The notes beneath the pieces were generated by a model. That model had not been told where the DNA came from and made no database searches. It saw only the letters and a list, made by a program, of their open reading frames with translations. DNA of 55,689 nt, taken from NCBI RefSeq assembly GCF_014174495.1, contig NZ_JACJHR010000061.1, positions 1 through 55,689 on the forward strand. The letters are read 5' to 3'. The DNA comes from Amycolatopsis echigonensis (GTDB taxonomy: Bacteria; Actinomycetota; Actinomycetes; Mycobacteriales; Pseudonocardiaceae). The translations under genes and the position numbers were made by a program. Positions 15,964 through 24,565 of this stretch are shown one piece after another (within the stretch, counting starts at the first letter, position 1; every line of letters begins with the position of its first letter).

Positions 15964-17154
15964 ATGGCTTCCACCACCCCGTCCATCCCCCTCGGCGAGC
16001 TGAGCGAGGAACACGAGCTGCTGCGGCAGACCGTGCGCAAGTTCGCCGAATCCGAGGTCGCGCCGCGGGCGTTCGAGATCGACCGCGAGGACGAGTTCCC
16101 GCACGATCTGTACCGGCGGATGGGCGAACTGGGCTTCCTCGGGCTCAACGTGCCCGAGGAGCACGGCGGCAGCGGAGCCGACGAGCTGAGCATGTCGATC
16201 ACCCTGGAGGAGCTCGCCAGGGTCTCCGGCACGGTCGCCAACGCCTGCCTGCTCGCGAAGCTGCAGTCGGAGCTGATCGTCAAACGCGGCACACCCGAGC
16301 AGATCCGCACCTACGTGCCCCGGATCGCCGCCGGCGAGCTGATCTGCCTGATCGCGGTCACCGAGCCCGGCGCCGGGTCCGACGTCGCAAGCGTCAAGAC
16401 CAGCGCGAAGCGCACCGGCTCGGGATGGAAGCTCAACGGCACCAAGGCGTTCATGACCGCCGGCGCGGTGGGCGAGCTGGCCGTCGTGCTGGCCCGCACC
16501 GATCCGGCAGCGGGCAGCAAGGGACTCACCACGTTCCTCGTGCCCAAGAGCCCCGACGGCGACCCGGCCAAGGGCTTCCTGGCCGACCACAAGGAACAGC
16601 TGATGGGCATGCGCGGCCTGGCCACGGCCGGGATCACGCTGCAGGACACGCTCGTCTCCGACGAGCACGTGCTCGGGGAACCCGGCCGCGGACTGGGCAA
16701 CGCGCTGGGCTCGTTCAACAACGGCCGCATCGTGATCGCTTCGCTGGCTCTCGGCCTCGCCGCGGGAGCGCACGACGCCTCTCTGCGGTATTCGCAGGAG
16801 CGTGAGGCGTTCTCGCAGCGCATCGGCGACTTCCAAGCGGTGCAGTTCATGCTCGCCGACGCCTGCGTCGAGATCGACGCGGCGCGGCTGCTCGTCCGCC
16901 GGGCGGCCCAGCTCAAGGACGCGGGCGCGCCGTTCGCACTGCAGGCGTCCCAAGCGAAACTGTTCGCCTCCGACGTCGCGGTCCGGGTCGCGACCAACGC
17001 CGTGCAGATCCACGGCGGTTACGGCTACACCAAGGACGCCGTGGTGGAGCGGATCTACCGGGACGCGAAGCTCACCCAGATCTACGAGGGCACCAACCAG
17101 ATCCAGCGGGTGATCATCGCCCGGCACCTGCTGCCGAAGGCCGGCGGGAAGTGA
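15964..17154 (+). CDS. Acyl-CoA dehydrogenase
   Basis: This is a 396-residue flavoprotein that oxidises an acyl-CoA to the 2,3-enoyl-CoA. Family motifs are CLIAVTEPGAGSDVAS (FAD/substrate region), QEREAFSQRIGDFQAVQFMLAD, VQIHGGYGYTKD and the catalytic glutamate in QIYEGTNQIQR near the C-terminus. The gene lies between the MaoC-like and crotonase genes with near-zero spacing. The chain length or branching of the substrate cannot be deduced. Confidence 0.87.
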   Translation: MASTTPSIPLGELSEEHELLRQTVRKFAESEVAPRAFEIDREDEFPHDLYRRMGELGFLGLNVPEEHGGSGADELSMSITLEELARVSGTVANACLLAKLQSELIVKRGTPEQIRTYVPRIAAGELICLIAVTEPGAGSDVASVKTSAKRTGSGWKLNGTKAFMTAGAVGELAVVLARTDPAAGSKGLTTFLVPKSPDGDPAKGFLADHKEQLMGMRGLATAGITLQDTLVSDEHVLGEPGRGLGNALGSFNNGRIVIASLALGLAAGAHDASLRYSQEREAFSQRIGDFQAVQFMLADACVEIDAARLLVRRAAQLKDAGAPFALQASQAKLFASDVAVRVATNAVQIHGGYGYTKDAVVERIYRDAKLTQIYEGTNQIQRVIIARHLLPKAGGK

Positions 17155-17900
17155 CCGTCCACTGCGGACTGGACAACGGCGTGGCCGAGCTGGTGGTGGA
17201 CAACCCGCCGCTCAACCTGCTCACGCTCGCCGTCCGCGCCGAGCTCGCGGCGCACGCCCGCCGTCTGGCGGGGGACGAGTCCTGCCGGGTGGTCGTGGTG
17301 CGTGGGGCGGGGGACCGGGCCTTCTCGGCCGGTTCCGACATCCGGGAGTTCCCCTCGGACGAGGCGCGCGGCTTCGAACGCGCCGATCTCGAACACGGCT
17401 GGTTCGCCGCGCTCGCCGAGCTTCCGCAGCCGACCATCGCCGCCGTGCACGGCCACACTCTCGGTGGCGGCCTGGAACTCGCGTTGACGTGCGATATCCG
17501 GGTGGCCGACGAACAAGCACACCTGGGCTTCCCGGAGGCGGGGCTCGGGCTGGTGCCCTGTGGCGGTGGCACCGCCCGGCTGCCGCACCTCGTCGGCGCG
17601 GCCAGGGCGCAGCTGCTGTTGCTGTCCACGGAGCGGATCACCGCCGGTCAGGCGCTGGCGTACGGGCTCGTGGACAAGGTGGCTCCGGCGGGCCGGCTGC
17701 GCGAGACGGTGGCCGAGCTGGCGGCGTCGATCGCGGCCGCACCGGGCGCCACCACCCGTGCCATCAAGGCCGCGGTCCGGACGAGCGTGACCGAAGGCGT
17801 CGACGCGGGGCTGGCCGCCGAGCGGCGTCTCGGCGGCCCGCTTTTCGCGACCGAGCGCGCGCAGCAGGCCGTGCGCGGCTTCCTGAAGGAGAAATCATGA
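17151..17900 (+). CDS. Enoyl-CoA hydratase/isomerase (crotonase family)
   Basis: This is a 249-residue crotonase-fold protein. The first oxyanion-hole segment is AFSAGSDIREF and the second is HTLGGGLELALTCDIRVAD. The catalytic acidic residues of hydratases correspond to Glu in GLELAL and Glu in GFPEAGLGLVP. The GTG start overlaps the dehydrogenase stop as GTGA, and its own stop overlaps the next ATG as ATGA. It probably hydrates the product of the dehydrogenase; isomerase or hydrolase activity is possible within this family. Confidence 0.82.
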   Translation: MTVHCGLDNGVAELVVDNPPLNLLTLAVRAELAAHARRLAGDESCRVVVVRGAGDRAFSAGSDIREFPSDEARGFERADLEHGWFAALAELPQPTIAAVHGHTLGGGLELALTCDIRVADEQAHLGFPEAGLGLVPCGGGTARLPHLVGAARAQLLLLSTERITAGQALAYGLVDKVAPAGRLRETVAELAASIAAAPGATTRAIKAAVRTSVTEGVDAGLAAERRLGGPLFATERAQQAVRGFLKEKS

Positions 17901-19087
17901 AACCCCTGCAGATCCTGCGTGACGTCAAGATCGTCGCGTTCACCCAGTTCCTCCTGGGCCCGGCGAGCGTGCAGTACCTCAGCGACCTCGGCGCGGACGT
18001 GATCAAGGTGGAGCAACCCGGGCGGGGCGCGTACGAGCGGTCGTGGTCCGGCGGCAACACCTACGTCGAGGGGGTAAGCGCTTTCTTCCTGTTGTCGCAT
18101 CGGAACGTGCGAAGCGTGACGATCGACCTGAAGTCGCCGGAGGGGCAGCGAGCCGCGCTCCGGCTCGCGTCGAGCGCCGATGTCGTGGTGGACAACTTCC
18201 GGCCGGGCGTGCTGGACCGCCTCGGCGTCGGTTACGCAAAGCTGTCGGAGCTGCGCCCTGACCTGATCTACGCCTGCGGGTCCGGCTACGGCTCCGACAG
18301 CCCTCACCGCGACCTGCCCGGGCAGGACCTGCTCCTGCAGGCGATGACCGGGCTGGCCGCGGCGACCGGCCGTGCCGGTGACCCGCCGACCCCGGCGGGC
18401 GCGGCGGTCGTCGACCAGCACGCCGCGGCTCTGCTGGCGATGGGCATCCTCGCCGCGCTGCACCACCGGCAGCGCACCGGCGAGGGCCAGCGGGTGGAGG
18501 CGACGATGGTGCAGGCGGCGCTCGACCTGCAGCTGGAGCCCGTGGTGTACCACCTCAACGGCGGCCTCGTTGAGCGCCCGGCCGAGCCGCTCGGCTCCAG
18601 TTTCCACGAGGCGCCCTACGGGGTGTACGAGACGGCCGACGAGTTCATCGCGCTGTCGCTCAGCCCGGTCGCCAAGGTCAGCGCGGCACTCGGTGATCCG
18701 GCCGAACTGCGGGAGTTCCTGGACCCGGCGGTGAAGTTCAGCCGGCGCGAACAGATCCGGAGTGCGCTCGGCCCGTTGTTGCGCAACCGCTCCGCGAAGG
18801 AGCTGCTCGCGTTGTTCCGCGAGCACGGGATCTGGTGCGCACCCGTCAACGACTACGACGCCGTCTTCGCCGACCCGGTGGTGACGCACCTGGATCCGGT
18901 GCTGGAGTTCGAGCATCCCCGGGCGGGCAAGGTGAAGATGCTCAAGCATCCCGTGCGGTTCAGCTCGGGCGAACCGGAACTGCGCACCCCGCCGCCCGAA
19001 CTGGGCGAGCACACCGACGCGGTGCTGAGCGAGCTCGGCTATTCGGCCGAGGAGATCACCGAGCTCCGGGAGGCCGGCGTTGTCTGA
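17897..19087 (+). CDS. Class III CoA-transferase (CaiB/BaiF family)
   Basis: This 396-residue CoA-transferase would move CoA from a donor thioester onto an organic acid and so activate it for the neighbouring acyl-CoA enzymes. Family features are LGADVIKVEQPGRG, VDNFRPGVLDRLGVGYAKL and LPGQDLLLQAMTG, whose Asp is the conserved catalytic aspartate. The C-terminal EHTDAVLSELGYS is also typical. The ATG overlaps the hydratase stop. Two further members of this family are encoded at 38807 and 41114. Confidence 0.85.
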   Translation: MKPLQILRDVKIVAFTQFLLGPASVQYLSDLGADVIKVEQPGRGAYERSWSGGNTYVEGVSAFFLLSHRNVRSVTIDLKSPEGQRAALRLASSADVVVDNFRPGVLDRLGVGYAKLSELRPDLIYACGSGYGSDSPHRDLPGQDLLLQAMTGLAAATGRAGDPPTPAGAAVVDQHAAALLAMGILAALHHRQRTGEGQRVEATMVQAALDLQLEPVVYHLNGGLVERPAEPLGSSFHEAPYGVYETADEFIALSLSPVAKVSAALGDPAELREFLDPAVKFSRREQIRSALGPLLRNRSAKELLALFREHGIWCAPVNDYDAVFADPVVTHLDPVLEFEHPRAGKVKMLKHPVRFSSGEPELRTPPPELGEHTDAVLSELGYSAEEITELREAGVV

Positions 19088-19844
19088 GAGCCTGTTTTCC
19101 TTGCAGGGCAGCGTCGCCGTCGTGACCGGTGGAGCGCGCGGAATCGGGAAGGCGGCGGCGCGGGCGCTCGCCCAGCACGGGGCCGGGCTGCTACTGGTCG
19201 ACCGGCTCGAGGCGGAGCTGGCCTCGACGGCGGCCGAGCTGGCCGAGGCGGGCGCCGCGGTGGACACCCTGCTCGCCGACGTCACGGCGGACGACATCGG
19301 CGAACGAGTCCGCGCCGCGGCGACCGCCGCCGGGCCGGTCACGGTGGTGGTCAACGCCGCCGGGGTGATGGTGCGGTCCGCGATCACCGAGCTCACCGTG
19401 ACCGAGCTGGACACCCTGTGGCGGGTGAACGTGCGGGGGACCGTGGAGGTCACCCAGGCCCTGCTTCCCCAGCTGATCGAGCGCGGCTACGGCAAGATCA
19501 TCAACGTCGGCTCGCTGGGTTCGGTCCGCGGCCTGGAACGGCGGACGGGGTACGCGACCACCAAGGGCGCGGTCGCGCAGTACACGATCAGCCTCGCCAG
19601 CGAGGCCGGTGCGTACGGGATCAGGGCGAACGTGGTGGCGCCCGGCTACGTCGCCACGGACATGGCCTCTCCGTGGATCTACGGCGACGCCGACCGCACC
19701 GAACGGCTCCGGGCCCGGATCCCGCTCGGGCAGTTCGCCACGCCCGCGGACCTGGCCGGCACGTTCGTGTTCCTCGCCGCCCCGGCGTCGGACTACGTCA
19801 CCGGCCAGATCCTGCTCGTCGACGGTGGCTGGACCACCACCTGA
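19080..19844 (+). CDS. Short-chain dehydrogenase/reductase
   Basis: This is a 254-residue classical SDR. The Rossmann motif TGGARGIGKA is at about residues 17-26, the NAAG motif follows, and the catalytic residues are Ser in INVGSLGSV and Tyr/Lys in YATTK. The TTG start at 19080 overlaps the CoA-transferase by 8 bp and has GGGAGG upstream. As the last gene of the run, it probably oxidises a 3-hydroxyacyl-CoA or a sugar-derived alcohol. Substrate unknown. Confidence 0.8.
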   Translation: MSESLFSLQGSVAVVTGGARGIGKAAARALAQHGAGLLLVDRLEAELASTAAELAEAGAAVDTLLADVTADDIGERVRAAATAAGPVTVVVNAAGVMVRSAITELTVTELDTLWRVNVRGTVEVTQALLPQLIERGYGKIINVGSLGSVRGLERRTGYATTKGAVAQYTISLASEAGAYGIRANVVAPGYVATDMASPWIYGDADRTERLRARIPLGQFATPADLAGTFVFLAAPASDYVTGQILLVDGGWTTT

Positions 19845-19982
19845 GCCGGAGCCGGGCTTCGGTGAAGCGCCGGCCGCGGTCGGCCACGCGGCGCTCGCTC
19901 CGACCCCGTCGCTTCGACCTTTCCCGGGCACTCGACCGACGCCATGCCGGTCGCCGCCCCGGCCTGATTCAGGAGCACCACC

Positions 19983-20210
19983 ATGGCTTTCGTGATCACC
20001 GATGCGTGCCTCGACGTCCTCGACCCCTCGTGCACCGGGGAATGCCCGGTCGGCTGCATCTACGAGGGCCTCGGTCGCCGACCGGACCCTGACCGGCACC
20101 GAGGTGGCACTCCCCGGCCGCGAGTCCCCGCTCGGCGCGCCGGCGGGGCTTCCCACCTCGGTGCCGTGGGCGCCGATACCGCCGCCGTCGCCGCATTCCC
20201 GCGCCGCTGA
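19983..20210 (+). pseudogene. Ferredoxin remnant with internal deletion
   Basis: The first 29 codons are an excellent match to actinobacterial 7Fe ferredoxins (MAFVITDACLDVLD, then SCTGECPVGCIYEG). The sequence that should follow, including the cysteines of the second cluster, is missing. The frame then runs through arginine- and proline-rich sequence and ends in GGASHLGAVGADTAAVAAF, which resembles the usual ferredoxin C-terminal tail. In a neighbouring frame PGRESPLGAPAG matches the part just before that tail, so a frameshift accompanies the deletion. With one cluster gone it is unlikely to function as a normal ferredoxin. Confidence 0.72.
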
Positions 20211-20226
20211 CCCCCGAAGGAGCACC

Positions 20227-21741
20227 GTGACCGCCGCCCTGACCACCGGACGAGACCCGCGCACCGGCGCCGCACTGCCCGGTGGGGAACCGCTGAGCGA
20301 TGACGCCGCCGTCGAGCGGATCGTCGCCGCGGCGCAGGCCGCCGCACCCGCGCTCGACGCGCTCGGCCGCAGCGGCCGCGCCAGGCTGCTGCGCGCCTTC
20401 GGCCACGCCCTGGACAACCGACGCGACGACGTCGTGGCGATCGCCGACCGGGAGACCGCGCTCGGCGCGGCCCGGCTCGGGGGAGAGCTCACCCGGACGA
20501 GCTACCAGTTCACCTTCTTCGCCGACGTCCTCGAGGAGGGCAGCTACCTCGAGGCGACCGTCGACCACGCCGGCCCCACCCCGATGGGGCCGAGGCCCGA
20601 CCTGCGCCGGATGCTCGTGCCGATCGGCCCGGTCGCGGTCTTCGGCGCGAGCAACTTCCCCCTCGCCTTCTCCGTCCCCGGCGGGGACACCGCGTCGGCG
20701 CTCGCCGCGGGCAACCCGGTCGTGGTCAAGGCCCACGGCTCGCACCCGGCCACCTCCCGGCTGGTCCACGACATCCTGCGGACGGCCGCCGCCGAGGCCG
20801 GCGCTCCCGAGGGCACGATCGGCATCGTCTTCGGCCGCACGGCCGGCGAAGCCCTGGTCCGCCACCCGGCGGTGCGGGCGGTGGGCTTCACCGGATCGCT
20901 CAGCGGCGGCCGGGCGCTGCTGGATGCGATCAACGGCCGCGACGACCCGATCCCCTTCTACGGCGAGCTGTCCAGCCTCAACGCCCTGGTCGTCACCGAG
21001 GCCGCCGCGGCCGGGCGGGCGGCCGAGATCGGCGCCGGGCTGGCCGCCTCGGTGACCGGGTCCGCGGGCCAGCTGTGCACCAAGCCGGGGCTCGTCCTGA
21101 TCCCGGCCGGCGCCGCCGGGGACGCCGTGGTCGCCGCGGCGGCGCAGGGACTTGAGGGCACGGAGGTCGTGCCCCTGCTCAACGAGCGCATCCACGCCTC
21201 CTACCTCGCCGACACCGGCCGGCTCCGCGCTGCCACGGGGGTGTCCGCGGTGGCCGAGGGCGACGCCGAGCGGGGTGGCTTCCGGGTGGCTCCGTTGCTG
21301 GTCTCCGTCGAGGCGAGCCGTCTGCCGGAGCAGGCGCTCGCCGAGTACTTCGGCCCGGCGACGGTGCTCGTGCGCTACCGCACCGAGGACGAGCTCACGG
21401 CCGTGATCGGGCGCCTGCCGGCCTCGCTGACCGCGTCGGTGCACCTCGGCGCCCGGGAAACCGCGCCACGGTGGATCGGCGCGCTGCGGGACAGGGCCGG
21501 ACGTCTGGTGTTCAACGGCTACCCGACGGGCGTCGCGGTCAGCTGGGCCCAGCACCACGGGGGACCGTGGCCGGCCACCAACAGCCTGTTCACCTCGGTC
21601 GGGGCGACCGCGATCCGCCGGTTCCTGCGGCCGGTGACCTGGCAGGACGCCCCCGGGCAGGCACTGCCCGATGAGCTGCGCGACCACCCCGCCCGCCCGG
21701 TGCCCCGCAGGGTGGACGGCGTGCTGCGGCTACCCGGCTGA
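20227..21741 (+). CDS. 2-oxoglutarate-semialdehyde dehydrogenase, ALDH family
   Basis: This is a 504-residue aldehyde dehydrogenase of the group that oxidises 2-oxoglutarate semialdehyde (2,5-dioxopentanoate) at the end of sugar-acid pathways. The catalytic cysteine is C284 (GQLCTKPG) and the general base is E247 (FYGELSSLN), both in the form typical of that group. The nucleotide site includes FGASNFPLAF. The GTG start follows GAAGGAG (20216-20222). Its product 2-oxoglutarate enters the TCA cycle. It complements the FAH-family dehydratase at 9864. A paralogue is encoded at 37097-38581. Confidence 0.82.
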   Translation: MTAALTTGRDPRTGAALPGGEPLSDDAAVERIVAAAQAAAPALDALGRSGRARLLRAFGHALDNRRDDVVAIADRETALGAARLGGELTRTSYQFTFFADVLEEGSYLEATVDHAGPTPMGPRPDLRRMLVPIGPVAVFGASNFPLAFSVPGGDTASALAAGNPVVVKAHGSHPATSRLVHDILRTAAAEAGAPEGTIGIVFGRTAGEALVRHPAVRAVGFTGSLSGGRALLDAINGRDDPIPFYGELSSLNALVVTEAAAAGRAAEIGAGLAASVTGSAGQLCTKPGLVLIPAGAAGDAVVAAAAQGLEGTEVVPLLNERIHASYLADTGRLRAATGVSAVAEGDAERGGFRVAPLLVSVEASRLPEQALAEYFGPATVLVRYRTEDELTAVIGRLPASLTASVHLGARETAPRWIGALRDRAGRLVFNGYPTGVAVSWAQHHGGPWPATNSLFTSVGATAIRRFLRPVTWQDAPGQALPDELRDHPARPVPRRVDGVLRLPG

Positions 21742-22106
21742 CCCGGCCACGCAGGCCGGGTTCCTCAGCGGAACCGGCTCCCGCCGTCCGCCACCGGGGC
21801 GGAGACACCTGGCCCGGCCGCGCCCTCGGGTACTGCCGTCCACGAGCCGAGCGCGTCCACCGGCGGCGACGCGGGCAGGCCGGATCGAAATCGGGTCTCG
21901 ATCGGCGCAGAGGTCGGCATGTGGGCGACCGGGGCCGGCTGCTCGCGGGCCAGGTCCGTCGCCTGGCTCGCCAGCTTGCGTTCCGGCTGCCGGTGAGTCC
22001 GCGATCGCGGAACTACCCTCATCGGCCATCTGGGGAAATCGGGCGCGATGGTCGATGGGTGAGTGGTCCGCCGTTCGCGCGTCGCGAGCATGACTGGCGT
22101 GAAACA
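21742..22106. other. Intergenic stretch without recognisable gene
   Basis: There are 365 bp between the semialdehyde dehydrogenase stop and the terminator-like hairpin. A minus-strand frame of about 108 codons covers much of it (21765-22091), but its sequence matches no family I know and it lacks a convincing ribosome-binding site. I see no repeat or RNA gene. Confidence 0.5.
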
Positions 22107-22143
22107 GACCGGGCGACGTCGCTTGGTTCGTCGCCGCCCGGTC
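22107..22143. terminator. Terminator-like hairpin between convergent units
   Basis: GACCGGGCGACG (22107-22118) can pair with CGTCGCCGCCCGGTC (22129-22143) with a small bulge and a loop of about 10 bases. It lies just after the stop of the minus-strand acyl-CoA dehydrogenase and could end transcription from both sides. There is no T-tract, as is common in high-GC genomes. Confidence 0.55.
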
Positions 22144-22168
22144 GGTACTTGGTTGTGGGCTCCGCGGC

Positions 22169-23326
22169 TCAGCTTGTGCTGCGGGTGAGTGCCCGGGCGA
22201 TGACGTTGCGCTGGACTTCGCTGGTGCCTTCGCCGATCTCCAGGATCTTGGCGTCGGCGTAGAAGCGGGAGATGGTGGATTCGCGGATGAAGCCGTAGCC
22301 GCCGTGGATCTGTACGCTTTCGCTGGCCGCGCGGTTCGCCACTTCGGACGCGTACAGCTTCGCCATCGCCGCGGCGGTGCCGAAGGGGCGGCCCTGGTCG
22401 GCGAGCCAGGCGGCGTTGTAGACCAGCCAGCGGGCCGCGGCGATTTCGGTCGCCATGTCGGCGAGTTTGTGGCCCACGGCTTGGAAGCTGTGCAGCGGCC
22501 GGCCGAACTGCTCGCGTTCACCGGCGTGGCGGACGGCGAGGTCGAGGGCCTTCTGGGCGAGGGACAGCGACAGGGCGGCGACGCTGATCCGGCCACCGTC
22601 GAGGACTTCGAGGAACTGGCGGAGTCCGTTGCCTTCTTCGCCGATCATGTGGTCGTCGCCGATCCAGCAGTCGGTGAAGACCAGTTCGCGGGTGTCGAGC
22701 GCGTGCCAGCCCAGTTTTTTCAGCGGCTGGCCCTTTGCGTAGCCGTCGGTGCCGTCGGGGACGAAGAAGGTGCCGAAGCGCTTCGAGCCATTCGAGTTTT
22801 CGCCGGTGACGGCCAGGACAGTCACGCCGAGGCTCATCTCGGTGCCGGCGTTGCTGATGAACATCTTGGTGCCGTCCAGCACCCAGCCGCCGTCGACCCG
22901 GCGGGCCCGGGTCCGGATCCCCGCGGCGTCGGAGCCCGCGGTCGGTTCGGTCAGGCCGAACGCGCCGAGTGCCTCGCCCTCGGCGAGCGGGCGCAGCCAG
23001 CGTTCCTTCTGCTCGTGGGTGCCGAACGTGGCGAGCGGGAGAGCGGCGATGGTCGAGTGCGCGTTCCAGGCGGAGGCCACCGACTGGTCGGCCGCGCCGA
23101 ACTCCTCCATGGCGGCGACGTAGGAGACGAACCCGGCGTCCGCGCCGCCGTACTTCTCGTCCACCAGCATGCCCATCAGCCCGAGCTCGCCGAGCCGGCG
23201 GAAAACGCCGGCCGGGAACTCGCAGCGTTCGGACCAGTCGGCGGCGAAGGGGGCGATCTCCTTGGCCGCGAAGTCCCGGCAGAGCTGCTTCAGTGCGAGG
23301 GTCTCTTCGGGCAGGTCGAAGTCCAT
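22169..23326 (-). CDS. Acyl-CoA dehydrogenase
   Basis: This is a 385-residue acyl-CoA dehydrogenase. Motifs include AFGLTEPTAGSDAAG, GTKMFISNAG, EREQFGRPLHSFQAV, VQIHGGYGFIRE and the C-terminal EIGEGTSEVQR with the likely catalytic Glu. Here the usual YEGT is GEGT, a variant seen in many family members. It lies 64 bp downstream of the zinc alcohol dehydrogenase on the same strand, so the two are probably co-transcribed from the promoter region near 24480. Substrate unknown. Confidence 0.85.
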   Translation of the reverse strand: MDFDLPEETLALKQLCRDFAAKEIAPFAADWSERCEFPAGVFRRLGELGLMGMLVDEKYGGADAGFVSYVAAMEEFGAADQSVASAWNAHSTIAALPLATFGTHEQKERWLRPLAEGEALGAFGLTEPTAGSDAAGIRTRARRVDGGWVLDGTKMFISNAGTEMSLGVTVLAVTGENSNGSKRFGTFFVPDGTDGYAKGQPLKKLGWHALDTRELVFTDCWIGDDHMIGEEGNGLRQFLEVLDGGRISVAALSLSLAQKALDLAVRHAGEREQFGRPLHSFQAVGHKLADMATEIAAARWLVYNAAWLADQGRPFGTAAAMAKLYASEVANRAASESVQIHGGYGFIRESTISRFYADAKILEIGEGTSEVQRNVIARALTRSTS

Positions 23327-23390
23327 CAGTCCTCCATGCGGTGTCGTGCGGCCCCGGGAGGCTGCGTGGGGTCGGTCGTGTTCGGCGGCA

Positions 23391-24449
23391 TCAGGGCCGC
23401 CCGGGTTCGAGGAGGATCTTGAGGTGGTTGCCGCGATCGGCGGCCAGCTCGGCGAAGGCGTCCGCGCCCGCGGAGAGGGGGCGCACCCCGGTGAGCAACG
23501 GGGTGGCGTCGAGCCGTCCGGTGGCCATGAGGTCCAGGACGCGGGGGATGTCGTGGTTGTAGCCGAGCGAGCCGAGGATGGTGCGTTCGAACGGGACGAT
23601 CTGGGTGATCGGCAGGGCCGTCTCGGCGCCGCTGATCCCGCAGAGCACGGCTCGTCCGCCGCGGCGGACGGTCGTCACCGCCAGCTGGACCAGTTCCGGG
23701 CGGCCGGTGGCTTCGACCACGACGTCGGGGCCGACCCGGCCGGTGCGCAGGAACACCTCGCGCCGCACGTCGGTGGTGGCCGGGTCGTAGACCTCGGTGG
23801 CGCCCAGTTCGGCGGCGGTGCGGGCGCGCGCGTGCACCGGCTCGCTGACGTAGATCCCAGCGGCGCCGGCGAGCTTCGCGGCCAGCAGCGCGGCGACGCC
23901 AATGGGGCCGGCGCCGAGCAGCAGCACGTTGTCGCCGGGCTGGACGGTCGTTCGCCGGATGGCGTGCAGGCCGACGGCCAGCGGCTCGGCGAGCGCGGCG
24001 AGCTGGTCGGAGACGCCGTCGGGGATCGGGACGAGGCCCTCGACGGGGACCGTGGCGTGCGAAGCGAAGCCGCCGTCGGAGGCCAGGCCGACCGAGCCGC
24101 CCTTCGCGCAGATGTGGTACTCGCCGTGCAGGCACCAGCGGCAGACGCCGCAGCGAAGGCAGGGGTCGACCGCGACGCGGGTGCCGACTTCGATCCCGGG
24201 CACGGGAGAGCCGAGCGCGACGACGGTGCCGCTCATCTCGTGCCCGAGGGTGATCGGCGGCTTCACGCCGGTGAGGGGATGGGCGCCGGTCCGGATGAGG
24301 TTGGGTCCGTGGACGAACTCGTGCAGGTCCGTGCCGCAGATCCCGCAGAACGACACGGCGATGACCGCCTGCCCTGGCTTCGGTGCTGCCGGAGCACCCA
24401 CATCGTCCAGGCACAGCTTGCCCTTCGCGTGCCAGCGCAACGCCTGCAC
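23391..24449 (-). CDS. Zinc-dependent alcohol dehydrogenase (butanediol/threonine dehydrogenase type)
   Basis: This 352-residue medium-chain dehydrogenase would oxidise a secondary alcohol. Catalytic zinc ligands lie in FCGICGTDLHE and LGHEMSG. The structural zinc loop has four cysteines (PCLRCGVCRWC, then YHIC). The NAD site is LLLGAGPIGVAALLA. The GTG at 24449 was chosen because GGAGG sits 8 bp upstream; the next GTG upstream overlaps that site. It is divergent from a fused 2-oxoacid dehydrogenase E1, reminiscent of butanediol/acetoin clusters, though the substrate is not certain. Confidence 0.8.
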   Translation of the reverse strand: MQALRWHAKGKLCLDDVGAPAAPKPGQAVIAVSFCGICGTDLHEFVHGPNLIRTGAHPLTGVKPPITLGHEMSGTVVALGSPVPGIEVGTRVAVDPCLRCGVCRWCLHGEYHICAKGGSVGLASDGGFASHATVPVEGLVPIPDGVSDQLAALAEPLAVGLHAIRRTTVQPGDNVLLLGAGPIGVAALLAAKLAGAAGIYVSEPVHARARTAAELGATEVYDPATTDVRREVFLRTGRVGPDVVVEATGRPELVQLAVTTVRRGGRAVLCGISGAETALPITQIVPFERTILGSLGYNHDIPRVLDLMATGRLDATPLLTGVRPLSAGADAFAELAADRGNHLKILLEPGRP

Positions 24450-24482
24450 GCCGATCACCTCCGACCGCGAGTTGTTTTTTCG

Positions 24483-24494
24483 ACCAATCGGTAC
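24483..24494. promoter_or_regulatory. TetR-type operator candidate, site 1
   Basis: ACCAATCGGTAC lies in the divergent promoter between the alcohol dehydrogenase and the E1 gene. Its core is the reverse complement of the core at 28119-28128, and A/T-rich flanks with similar TTC/GAA elements surround both copies. The TetR gene between the two sites is the likely binder. Confidence 0.62.
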
Positions 24495-24565
24495 AAGAAT
24501 CGTCGTTCCCGGCGCGATGTCAAGAGGCCGGGCGGAAATCGATGGACGGCAAGGGCAGGAGCGCG

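Noticed and set aside
21765..22091. A 108-codon minus-strand frame in the gap after the semialdehyde dehydrogenase
   Set aside because: There is no recognisable family or good ribosome-binding site, and it is not linked to a neighbour.
22304..23422. A 372-codon plus-strand open frame
   Set aside because: It is a mirror of the minus-strand acyl-CoA dehydrogenase and has no domain pattern.
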